Assembly: GCA_003551785.1 (NCBI GenBank)
Contig: PUNP01000136.1
Coordinates: 1-5,890, forward strand
Reading direction: 5' to 3'
From: Candidatus Brocadiaceae bacterium
GTDB taxonomy: Bacteria > Planctomycetota > Brocadiia > SM23-32
Length of the DNA: 5,890 nt
In this document: positions 1-5,051 of the stretch, piece after piece
Numbering within the stretch: position 1 is the first letter of the stretch
How the letters are laid out: every line of letters begins with the position of its first letter
Notes under the pieces: generated by a model
The model's input: the letters and a program-made list of their open reading frames with translations, nothing else
Told to the model about the DNA's origin: nothing
The model's database searches: none
Translations under genes and position numbers: made by a program

Positions 1-315
1 CAGGAGCGTGAACGACTAATTAACGAGGCCGAAAAACGCCGATCACAAGTTATTCCCCGTGCCGAAGGCCAGGCAATACAGATCGTGGAGGAGGCTCAGG
101 CATATGCTGCGGAAAGAATTAATAAAGCCAGGGGCGAATCGGAAAGGTTTTCTGCAATTCTGACGGCTTATGAACAAGCGCCGAACACCACGCGCAGACG
201 CCTTTATCTGGAAATGATAGATGAAGTACTGCCCCGGGTAGGCAAAGTTTACGTCGTTGAAGATTCGGGAAATCAGCCTTTGCCGCTTCTGCACCTCAAC
301 GAAGACGTTAAATAA
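1..315 (+). CDS. hflK: HflK, C-terminal part (5' end outside window)
   Basis: HflK is a single-pass membrane protein of the SPFH/band-7 (prohibitin-stomatin) family. With HflC it forms a large complex around the FtsH protease and modulates degradation of membrane proteins. Only the last 104 codons are present; the frame is open from base 1 to TAA. The visible part is the charged helical region after the SPFH domain, including PRAEGQAIQIVEEAQAYAAE, then the conserved APNTTRRRLYLEMIDEVL, which matches E. coli HflK (APEITRERLYIETMEKVL in my recollection). It ends with a short tail, LPLLHLNEDVK. The 78-base gap to hflC shows no convincing promoter or terminator, so the two are probably co-transcribed. 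The only alternative is another SPFH protein, but the order with HflC downstream makes HflK very likely. The N-terminus and membrane anchor cannot be judged. Confidence 0.95.
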   Translation, partial: QERERLINEAEKRRSQVIPRAEGQAIQIVEEAQAYAAERINKARGESERFSAILTAYEQAPNTTRRRLYLEMIDEVLPRVGKVYVVEDSGNQPLPLLHLNEDVK

Positions 316-376
316 TTGAACATTTATACAGCACTCACAATTTCGAACCTGAGATGTGTTTTCATCTGAAATTATT

Positions 377-381
377 GGAGG
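377..381 (+). promoter_or_regulatory. Ribosome binding site of hflC (GGAGG)
   Basis: A perfect GGAGG lies 12 bases before the hflC ATG. This is longer than the usual 5-9 base spacing, but no in-frame ATG, GTG or TTG sits between the motif and that ATG. It is the only strong Shine-Dalgarno sequence seen ahead of any gene in the window. Confidence 0.7.
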
Positions 382-393
382 TTTTCACTTACG

Positions 394-1404
394 ATGTACA
401 TACAAGGATATAACATAACAAAAAAACATGTCACTGCGGCAATAATTGTCATATTTATCGCGCTGACAGCTTTCAGCATTTATAACGCCGCCTATACCGT
501 TGATGAGGCGGAACAAGCAATAATTCTGCAGTTCGGAGAGCCTATCGGCGACACCGTAACTGAACCGGGTTTGCATTTCAGAATCCCTTTCATTCAGGAA
601 GTACGGCGCTTCGATAAAAGGCTGCAGTCCTGGGACGGCGATCCCAACCAGATTCCTACACGGGGAGAACAGTTCATTTCAGTAGACACAACGGCGAGAT
701 GGCGCATTGCTGAACCTTTGGTTTTTTATCAGCGCGTGCGTGATATACCGGGAGCAACGAGAAGATTAAACGATATTTTGGATTCGGTTGTACGTGATTT
801 CATTTCTGCAAGCCCTCTTACCGAAATAGTCAGGTCGAGTGACTGGCAGGTAACCGAAGAAGACCTGGAGCGCGTACAAGTGGCCGCTGAAGAGGAAGAA
901 GAAATTTTGATGGAAAGAGTTGAAATGGGACGAGGAGAACTGACTGCCCGTATTTTAGGTAAGGCACGGGAAGAAGTACCGGATTTCGGCGTGGAGCTCG
1001 TGGACATCCGCATCAAAAGGGTCGATTACGTTGAACAAGTCCAAAAGCAGGTTTTTGAGCGTATGATCGCGGAACGTCAGCGCATGGCCGAACAGTTCCG
1101 CTCCGAAGGGGAGGGAAGGTCCGCTGAAATCGATGGAGAAACCGAGCGTCTGTTTGCAGAAATCAGGTCCGAAGCGCGCCGTAAAGCTGAAGTTATACGG
1201 GGGGAAGCCGATGCCCAGGCAACCTCGATATATAATGAAGCCTACGGAGCTGACCCCGATTTTTACGCATTTTTCCGGACTTTAGAAAGCTATCCGCAAT
1301 CCATCGGCGATTCAACAACACTTATCATCAGTTCTGACTCGGAGTATTTTCGCTACCTGAAGGCTATTGATGACATGGAATTCAATGAGACTGACAATGA
1401 ATAA
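394..1404 (+). CDS. hflC: HflC, FtsH-modulating SPFH-domain membrane protein
   Basis: HflC is the partner of HflK. Together they form a membrane-anchored cage that encloses FtsH and limits its access to membrane substrates. The protein is 336 aa, close to E. coli HflC (334). A short N-terminal tail is followed by one hydrophobic anchor at about residues 13-31, with the bulk expected outside the inner membrane. The SPFH core starts with VDEAEQAIILQFGEPIG (36-52) and PGLHFRIPFIQEVRRFDKR (58-76). ELVDIRIKRVDY (201-212) leads into a long charged coiled coil (about 213-282). The C-terminus carries the typical DPDFYAFFRTLESY (287-300) and SDSEYFRYLK (314-323). A run of glutamates at 166-170 in the linker before the coiled coil is a local peculiarity. 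The stop overlaps the start of the next gene, suggesting translational coupling. Confidence 0.97.
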   Translation: MYIQGYNITKKHVTAAIIVIFIALTAFSIYNAAYTVDEAEQAIILQFGEPIGDTVTEPGLHFRIPFIQEVRRFDKRLQSWDGDPNQIPTRGEQFISVDTTARWRIAEPLVFYQRVRDIPGATRRLNDILDSVVRDFISASPLTEIVRSSDWQVTEEDLERVQVAAEEEEEILMERVEMGRGELTARILGKAREEVPDFGVELVDIRIKRVDYVEQVQKQVFERMIAERQRMAEQFRSEGEGRSAEIDGETERLFAEIRSEARRKAEVIRGEADAQATSIYNEAYGADPDFYAFFRTLESYPQSIGDSTTLIISSDSEYFRYLKAIDDMEFNETDNE

Positions 1405-2071
1405 GCATATAATGAATCCATGTGTAGAAACATTTATTACCCCCGCACGGGAGAATGACTTCGGTATGATTCTGCGGCTCTACGCAGATATTTTCAGCCG
1501 GGACGAACCTTTGACGTGTCATATGGGATTCAGCAAAGAGCGTATCAAAGCTGTTGCCGAAACAATGTACCCAGCCAAAAACAACGACTCGCTCCGGCGT
1601 GGGCTGTGGCTGAAGGCGACGCTCGGTCGCAACATCGTCAATCCGGTTGGTTTCATCGTGACAAATGATATAAGTTCAGAAAGCACGAATGAACCGCCTG
1701 AGGGTTTAACCGAAGAGGAAATAGCGAAAGCCGCACCGGTTATGGCCTTTTTGGAAGAGGTACGCCGACCTCTGAATGCTAAATACACTTTTAAAAAGGG
1801 TCAATGCCTCCATATAACGGCGCTCGGAGTAAAAACGGGCTATGAGGGGATGGGAATAGCAGGAAGACTGCTAGAAAGGGCGCTGGAACGTGCAAAAGAT
1901 GTTGGCTACGGATACGCTGCCTCCGAATGCACCGGGCCGGCCTCGAAAAGATGCCACGAAAAACGCGGATTCCAAACCCTGCACAGCGTCAAATACGCTG
2001 ATTTTACAATCCACGGGAATCGCCCCTTTGAAAATCTGCATGGAGAGTGCCATTTGCTGTTAAAAGAGTAG
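1397..2071 (+). CDS. GNAT-family N-acetyltransferase, possibly arylalkylamine-NAT-like
   Basis: The predicted product is an acetyl-CoA-dependent N-acetyltransferase of 224 aa; its substrate is unknown. The acetyl-CoA motif is seen at about residues 138-163: a beta strand LHITALGV, then GYEGMGIAGRLLERAL. The usual Gln/Arg three residues before the first glycine of Q/R-x-x-G-x-G/A is a Gly here. Motif B is seen near the end in ASECTGPASKRCHEKRGFQ (175-193). DEPLT near the N-terminus (36-40) resembles the DEPL segment of insect and bacterial arylalkylamine/dopamine acetyltransferase-like proteins, a tentative comparison. Start choice: ATG at 1397 overlaps the hflC stop by 8 bases. An in-frame ATG lies at 1412, earlier ATGs at 1385 and 1370 and a TTG at 1367 sit further inside hflC, and none has a good ribosome binding site. 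The gene probably rides on the hflKC transcript without an obvious functional link. Confidence 0.86.
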   Translation: MNKHIMNPCVETFITPARENDFGMILRLYADIFSRDEPLTCHMGFSKERIKAVAETMYPAKNNDSLRRGLWLKATLGRNIVNPVGFIVTNDISSESTNEPPEGLTEEEIAKAAPVMAFLEEVRRPLNAKYTFKKGQCLHITALGVKTGYEGMGIAGRLLERALERAKDVGYGYAASECTGPASKRCHEKRGFQTLHSVKYADFTIHGNRPFENLHGECHLLLKE

Positions 2072-2074
2072 GAT

Positions 2075-2124
2075 TGAATTTGAAAATAAATTCATGTCAT
2101 GAGGAATAAAAGATTTTTTATTTT
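2075..2124 (+). other. AT-rich hairpins after the acetyltransferase gene
   Basis: Two weak hairpins follow the acetyltransferase stop at once. The first has a 7-bp stem, TGAATTT and AAATTCA, around a 6-base loop (2075-2094). The second has a 7-bp stem, AATAAAA and TTTTATT, around GATT (2105-2122), followed by two more T. They may help end transcription of the hflKC unit, but neither has a GC-rich stem followed by a proper T tract, so this is not called a terminator. Confidence 0.3.
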
Positions 2125-2163
2125 GGGGATTTTCTCCCGGGCGAACAGCCACTCGCCCCTACA
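2125..2163. repeat. Dispersed palindromic repeat fragment (GGGCGA/TCGCCC type)
   Basis: GGGCGA at 2139-2144 and TCGCCC at 2153-2158 form a perfect 6-bp inverted repeat around an 8-base loop, followed by CCTACA. A smaller GGGA/TCCC stem (2126-2138) abuts on the left. The reverse complement reads TGTAGGGGCGA...TCGCCC, a form I recognise from intergenic repeats present in many copies in several bacterial genomes. Only one copy is in this window, so the copy number here is inferred. It lies in a convergent intergenic gap, the usual place for such repeats. Confidence 0.5.
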
Positions 2164-2279
2164 GTCGATTGAGCGCCAAAAGATAATTGAAGGAAAGTTG
2201 CAGACGCAGAAAGTTTACCATCGCCATTCTATCTGCAAAGATGAAAGAGAGCCATGATTAATCATAAATAAGTGGAAAC
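2164..2279. other. Convergent intergenic remainder, no gene seen
   Basis: This stretch separates the repeat fragment from the purC stop codon. No coding frame with family resemblance and no T-tract terminator for the minus-strand operon was found. The one noticeable element is a perfect 12-base palindrome, ATGATTAATCAT, at 2254-2265. Confidence 0.5.
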
Positions 2280-3185
2280 TTAAACCGACTCATTACCGGT
2301 GAGCAGACGATACGCTTCGAGATATTTACGCCGGGTTTCAGCAACAACATCCTCCGGCAGCGGCGGTCCGGGCGGAGTATGATCCCAGCCTGATTTATCC
2401 AGCCAGTCGCGCACAAACTGCTTATCGAATGATTGCTGAGGATGCCCGGGCTCATAAGTCTCGGCCGGCCAGAAACGGCTCGAATCAGGAGTCAGCACCT
2501 CATCGATCAATATCAGCTCACCATCGCAGAGTCCCCACTCAAACTTTGTGTCACAGATGATAATGCCTTTTCGAGAGGCATAATTATCAGCTTTTTCATA
2601 GATTTCTATGGAACGTTTTTTCATCCGGGCAGCAATAACTTCTCCAACGATATCAGCGGTTCGATCGATGGTAATATTTTGATCATGCCCGCTTTCAGCT
2701 TTTGTTGAGGGTGAGAATATCGGCTCGGGCAGTTTATCGCCCTGCCTCAGACCTGTCGGAAGGCCGATGCCACAAACTTTGCCGGATTCCCGGTATTCCC
2801 GCCAGGCGGAGCCGTCTAAATAGCCCCGGACTACACACTCGATGGGCAGCACTTCCGCTTTTTTTACCAGCATCGCCCGCCCACGCAAAGTATCCGCATG
2901 CTCGCTCACTTCCGGGCCCATTTCATCAAGTTCGGCAGTGATGAGGTGGTTATTCGTCATATCCGAAAGGTAATCAAGCCAAAAAAGGGTTAAAGCGGTA
3001 AGCACCTTGCCTTTTTGAGGTATCGCCGTCCCGAGAATGCTGTCGTAAGCGCTGATCCGATCAGTGGCAACGATAAGTAAATTACCGCCAACCTCATATA
3101 TATCGCGCACTTTCCCACGATTAAGTAATTTCAGGTTGTGAAAGTTAGTCTCCCTCACGGCATCATTCATAGGCATAATATCCAT
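2280..3185 (-). CDS. purC: Phosphoribosylaminoimidazole-succinocarboxamide synthase (SAICAR synthetase)
   Basis: This cytoplasmic enzyme joins CAIR and L-aspartate, using ATP, to make SAICAR in de novo purine synthesis. The product is 301 aa, the longer single-domain form also typified by yeast Ade1; short bacterial forms are about 235-240 aa. Motifs in order: the nucleotide-binding loop LLNRGKVRDIYE (20-31), ATDRISAYD (40-48), PIECVVRGYLDGSAW (113-127), the signature EPIFSPSTKAESGHD (154-168), DTKFEWG (211-217), and DEVLTPDSSRFWP (228-240). The C-terminal extension contains SFDKQFVRDWLDKSGWD, typical of the long form. No key motif is missing. ATG at 3185 has no Shine-Dalgarno sequence; in-frame ATGs at codons 4 and 6 are possible starts and would remove little. 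The gene follows comEB after 14 bases, so it is probably last in the birA-comEB-purC operon. Confidence 0.98.
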   Translation of the reverse strand: MDIMPMNDAVRETNFHNLKLLNRGKVRDIYEVGGNLLIVATDRISAYDSILGTAIPQKGKVLTALTLFWLDYLSDMTNNHLITAELDEMGPEVSEHADTLRGRAMLVKKAEVLPIECVVRGYLDGSAWREYRESGKVCGIGLPTGLRQGDKLPEPIFSPSTKAESGHDQNITIDRTADIVGEVIAARMKKRSIEIYEKADNYASRKGIIICDTKFEWGLCDGELILIDEVLTPDSSRFWPAETYEPGHPQQSFDKQFVRDWLDKSGWDHTPPGPPLPEDVVAETRRKYLEAYRLLTGNESV

Positions 3186-3199
3186 AAAAGTGAAAGTGA

Positions 3200-3652
3200 T
3201 TACTTTTCTGAGATAAGAACTAATTCAATATTTGCTTCACAAAGCATCCCAGCCGCCAGTTCATCGGGATATGGCTCGACAGCGGCGATTCTGCGGATAC
3301 CGCAATTAATTATCATTTTTGTGCACATAACGCAAGGCACATGCGTCGTATATAAAGCAGCACCTTCACACCTGGTACCATACCTTGCGGCCTGAAGCAG
3401 AGCGTTTTCTTCGGCATGCAATCCCCGACAAAGCTCATGCCGCTGTCCACTCGGGATGTTGCGTATTTCCCTCAAACAACCTGAACTCGCACAATGCGTC
3501 AGTCCGGAGGGAGCGCCGTTATAACCGGTGGCCAAAATACGCTTTTCCAATACCAAAACCGCTCCTATTTGCCGTCTCAGGCAGGTAGAGCGGTGGGCCA
3601 CTACGCGCGCGATATGCATAAAATACCGGTCCCAACTTGGCCGGGTATCCAT
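3200..3652 (-). CDS. comEB: dCMP deaminase (ComEB-like cytidine/deoxycytidylate deaminase family)
   Basis: This zinc enzyme deaminates dCMP to dUMP, the precursor for dTMP. The chosen start gives 150 aa, and the N-terminus [19 protein letters not shown] matches the usual family opening. The catalytic zinc site is HAEEN (79-83), with H79 as ligand and E81 as proton shuttle, and PCVMC (106-110), with C107 and C110 as ligands. C24, C54 and H72 are likely ligands of the second, structural zinc seen in dCMP deaminases. GYNGAPSG (43-50) is the conserved substrate-side loop. An ATG at 3673 would add seven residues but has no ribosome site. For the start chosen, a GGAG lies 12 bases upstream inside those extra codons. 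Only 14 bases separate it from purC and about 50 from birA, consistent with one operon. comEB is the B. subtilis competence-operon name; the role here is nucleotide metabolism. Confidence 0.94.
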   Translation of the reverse strand: MDTRPSWDRYFMHIARVVAHRSTCLRRQIGAVLVLEKRILATGYNGAPSGLTHCASSGCLREIRNIPSGQRHELCRGLHAEENALLQAARYGTRCEGAALYTTHVPCVMCTKMIINCGIRRIAAVEPYPDELAAGMLCEANIELVLISEK

Positions 3653-3702
3653 ATCTCTGTTTTTCTCCATCATAGTTCAAATAGAATACAACAATTATGC
3701 AA

Positions 3703-4518
3703 TCATTGCAATAATACCCGCGCATCCGTATCAGACATGTACAATTTCTGACCGTCACGACATTCAAAAATGAGTTTGCCGTCAGCACTTAATCCAATAG
3801 CGACACCGCTGACTGTTCTGTTTTTATGTATAATTTTAATATTTTTATTAACTAAAGAGCTCAGATTCTTCCATTTCAAGAGCAAATCTTCCGTTTTAGC
3901 CATCCGGAGCTTTTTATACCAGTAGTCAAGCCGATCAAATAAACTGACACATAGCTTATTTCTATCTAAGACTTTCCCGGATTCGATTCGGGCAGAAGTC
4001 GGTGCAACGAGAGTATTTTGTGACAATTCATCAATTTTTTGATTAATATTAAGCCCGATACCAAGCACATGGCCGGGAGCGGCATCACCGCGGGAAAATT
4101 GTTCAATAAGAACGCCCCCGATTTTTTTCATTGAGCTGATTTTTGTTGGCTCAGGAAGAACCACTATATCGTTAGGCCATTTTATCCCCGACTTAACTCC
4201 AGCATTAATAAGCATTTCAGTGGAAGCCACTGCCCCCATAATCCCCACAAGCATCCTGTCCTCCGGTCTGAAGTTAGCTTTCAGTATAATGCTTAATAAC
4301 AAACTTTTACCAGCATTAGACTCCCAGTATCCCGTTCTGCCCCGCCCTTCTGTCTGGTATTCGGCTGCAACGACATATCCGTCCGGACAATTGTTCCGGG
4401 CTTTTTCAATCGCCGTATTCATGGTCGAACTCACCGTCTCAAACACCTCGCCGGTAAGACCAATAAGGTTAGGACGTAATTTCTTCGAAAAAATAATATC
4501 ACCTTTCAACTTATCCAT
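3703..4518 (-). CDS. birA: Biotin--[acetyl-CoA-carboxylase] ligase, monofunctional (no HTH domain)
   Basis: This cytoplasmic enzyme makes biotinyl-5'-AMP and transfers biotin to a lysine of biotin-carrier domains such as that of acetyl-CoA carboxylase. The product is 271 aa. Motifs: VSSTMNTA (29-36), the biotinoyl-AMP loop EGRGRTG (57-63), KWPNDI (113-118), KIGGVLIE (132-139) and GIGLNIN (153-159), then a small SH3-like C-terminal domain from about residue 222. The catalytic domain begins almost at the N-terminus, so the winged-helix DNA-binding domain of bifunctional BirA is absent and the protein should not repress biotin genes. Between the loop glycine and the conserved tryptophan (TGYW) there is one residue where the homologues I recall have two. 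No Shine-Dalgarno precedes ATG at 4518, and no other start codon occurs before the upstream in-frame stop. It is the first gene of the probable birA-comEB-purC operon. Confidence 0.96.
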   Translation of the reverse strand: MDKLKGDIIFSKKLRPNLIGLTGEVFETVSSTMNTAIEKARNNCPDGYVVAAEYQTEGRGRTGYWESNAGKSLLLSIILKANFRPEDRMLVGIMGAVASTEMLINAGVKSGIKWPNDIVVLPEPTKISSMKKIGGVLIEQFSRGDAAPGHVLGIGLNINQKIDELSQNTLVAPTSARIESGKVLDRNKLCVSLFDRLDYWYKKLRMAKTEDLLLKWKNLSSLVNKNIKIIHKNRTVSGVAIGLSADGKLIFECRDGQKLYMSDTDARVLLQ

Positions 4519-4576
4519 AAGCGGGAGAAAAGCAGTTGACTAAATATTGTCGTTGGTTTATGAAATATGCAGGATA

Positions 4577-4605
4577 ATTATAGTCTCCTACTTGTCAATT
4601 ATCAA
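4577..4605 (-). promoter_or_regulatory. Sigma70-type promoter for birA-comEB-purC
   Basis: Read on the minus strand, TTGATA (4600-4605) and a perfect TATAAT (4577-4582) are separated by exactly 17 bases. Transcription would start near 4570, giving an untranslated leader of about 50 bases before birA. Position, orientation and spacing all fit a housekeeping promoter for the three-gene operon. Confidence 0.75.
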
Positions 4606-4615
4606 GTTTTACAGA

Positions 4616-4642
4616 TGCCGGTGATGAATTTTTCAGGCGGCA
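4616..4642. promoter_or_regulatory. Possible operator between divergent promoters
   Basis: TGCCG (4616-4620) and CGGCA (4638-4642) form an inverted repeat with a 17-base spacer. It lies in the short gap between the -35 boxes of the leftward birA promoter and the rightward promoter. A repressor or activator site here could affect both directions. Five-base arms can arise by chance, so this is only a candidate. Confidence 0.2.
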
Positions 4643-4643
4643 G

Positions 4644-4671
4644 TTGCAAATCACGATAGGTAGAGTATAAT
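4644..4671 (+). promoter_or_regulatory. Sigma70-type promoter reading toward pyrB
   Basis: TTGCAA (4644-4649), a 16-base spacer and a perfect TATAAT (4666-4671) form a plausible promoter. The start site would be near 4678, about 375 bases before the pyrB ATG. The transcript would therefore either be a long pyrB leader or include a separate non-coding RNA. Confidence 0.65.
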
Positions 4672-4677
4672 ATTAAC

Positions 4678-4866
4678 TGAAACACGGATTGAGATTTCCG
4701 GGGAAGCATCTTATTTCCTCTGAAAAGCATGTGACCCGGCCGATAAGCTTACGTCTCATCAGGGGACCTTGAATCCGGGAAATAATGCACGTCCTTATGG
4801 GCACATGAAAGTGGCAATGCGAGCCGGTTTACCGACTAGTGGCGTGGCCGAAAAGGCAATAAAAGG
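4678..4866 (+). ncRNA. Candidate structured RNA of unknown family
   Basis: No convincing protein is encoded here, yet several short stems fit together in order. They are: AGAT+TTCC with GGAA+ATCT (4692-4711, two-base bulge); CCCGG (4735-4739) with CCGGG (4775-4779) enclosing a small hairpin around GGA (4761-4769); and GTCC-TTAT-GGGC (4791-4802) inside TGCAC/GTGGCA (4786-4790, 4811-4816). The stretch starts directly after a good promoter and has no visible T-tract terminator before pyrB. I tested it by eye against T-box, TPP, SAM, cobalamin, glycine, lysine, c-di-GMP, fluoride, 6S, SRP and RNase P hallmarks and saw no match. The overall style recalls domain I-IV sequence of bacterial group II introns, but I cannot confirm that. 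The boundaries are approximate. Confidence 0.35.
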
Positions 4867-4973
4867 TTTGTAGTGAGCCCTTTCAAGGGCTCCGAAATCC
4901 GGAAATTGAAACGTACTCCCCTGGACGCTTGAAAGCGTCCACTACGAGCCGGGTTTTCGGCCAAGCTGCTAGT
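4835..4973. repeat. Large nested inverted repeat (20-position stem)
   Basis: The left arm 4835-4854 (ending GGCCGAAAA) pairs with the right arm 4954-4973 (starting TTTTCGGCC). Nine pairs at the inner end are perfect. Over all 20 positions there are two G-T wobbles and one G-A mismatch. The interior holds the GTAGTG...CACTAC palindromic block. Wobble rather than Watson-Crick pairing at two positions hints at RNA-level structure but does not prove it. Confidence 0.6.
4870..4945. repeat. Composite palindromic repeat (REP/MITE-like)
   Basis: The block is bounded by a 6-bp inverted repeat, GTAGTG (4870-4875) and CACTAC (4940-4945). It contains two almost perfect palindromes: GAGCCCTT-TC-AAGGGCTC (4875-4892) and GGACGCTT-GA-AAGCGTCC (4923-4940). 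The two share the CTT(T)CAAG/CTTGAAAG core, so they look like divergent copies of one unit. This is typical of multicopy intergenic hairpin repeats. There is no transposase, so any mobility would depend on an enzyme encoded elsewhere. Confidence 0.6.
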
Positions 4974-4988
4974 GGTTCATTCCACTAG
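4969..4988 (+). other. Hairpin CTAGTGG/CCACTAG ahead of pyrB
   Basis: Seven perfect pairs surround the loop TTCATT. No T tract follows, so it is not an intrinsic terminator. The left arm is also the right arm of the large inverted repeat, so the two structures are mutually exclusive in RNA. Confidence 0.5.
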
Positions 4989-4996
4989 TGCGTAAA

Positions 4997-5026
4997 TTGA
5001 ACGGCATGTTTCATCAAATCAACAAT
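4997..5026 (+). promoter_or_regulatory. Weak possible proximal promoter of pyrB
   Basis: TTGAAC and AACAAT, each matching consensus at four of six positions, are 18 bases apart. A start near 5033 would give a very short leader and would make the upstream structured RNA independent of pyrB. AT-rich DNA gives such matches easily. Confidence 0.2.
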
Positions 5027-5051
5027 ATTTTCTTTTCGGTAATCACCAGTT

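Larger units (their letters stand above)
4820..4975. repeat. Imperfect direct repeats CGAGCCGG...CTAGTGG flanking the palindromes
   Basis: CGAGCCGG occurs at 4820-4827 and 4945-4952. Each copy is followed by a T-rich step and then CTAGTGG (4836-4842 and 4969-4975). The two copies are 23 and 31 bases long and bracket the palindromic block. They may reflect a duplication around an inserted element, though the length difference argues against a simple target-site duplication. Confidence 0.45.

Noticed and set aside
352..367. AGATG/CATCT hairpin between hflK and hflC as a terminator or attenuator
   Set aside because: It has only five pairs, and the T run is in its loop rather than after the stem. 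The gap otherwise looks like simple operon spacing.
729..1016. Minus-strand open frame inside hflC
   Set aside because: It is serine/arginine-rich in the manner of an antisense shadow and lies wholly within a well-conserved gene.
2433..2941. Plus-strand open frames opposite purC
   Set aside because: They are antisense shadows of strongly conserved purC motifs, with no ribosome sites or domain signals.
4741..4772. CTGATGAG on the minus strand, as in the hammerhead ribozyme core
   Set aside because: The required stem followed by GAAA and the cleavage-side sequences are not found at the right distance, so the match is a chance octamer.
4946..4978. A 33-base stretch beginning GAGCC and ending GGTTC, resembling the ends of a group II intron domain V
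   Set aside because: Only the outer five or six pairs fit. The GAAA-type tetraloop, the upper stem and the internal bulge are absent, and the 3' arm forms a better local hairpin with 4982-4988.
4969..4995. Intrinsic terminator for the upstream RNA
   Set aside because: The 7-bp hairpin is followed by TGCGTAAATTG, with no T tract.
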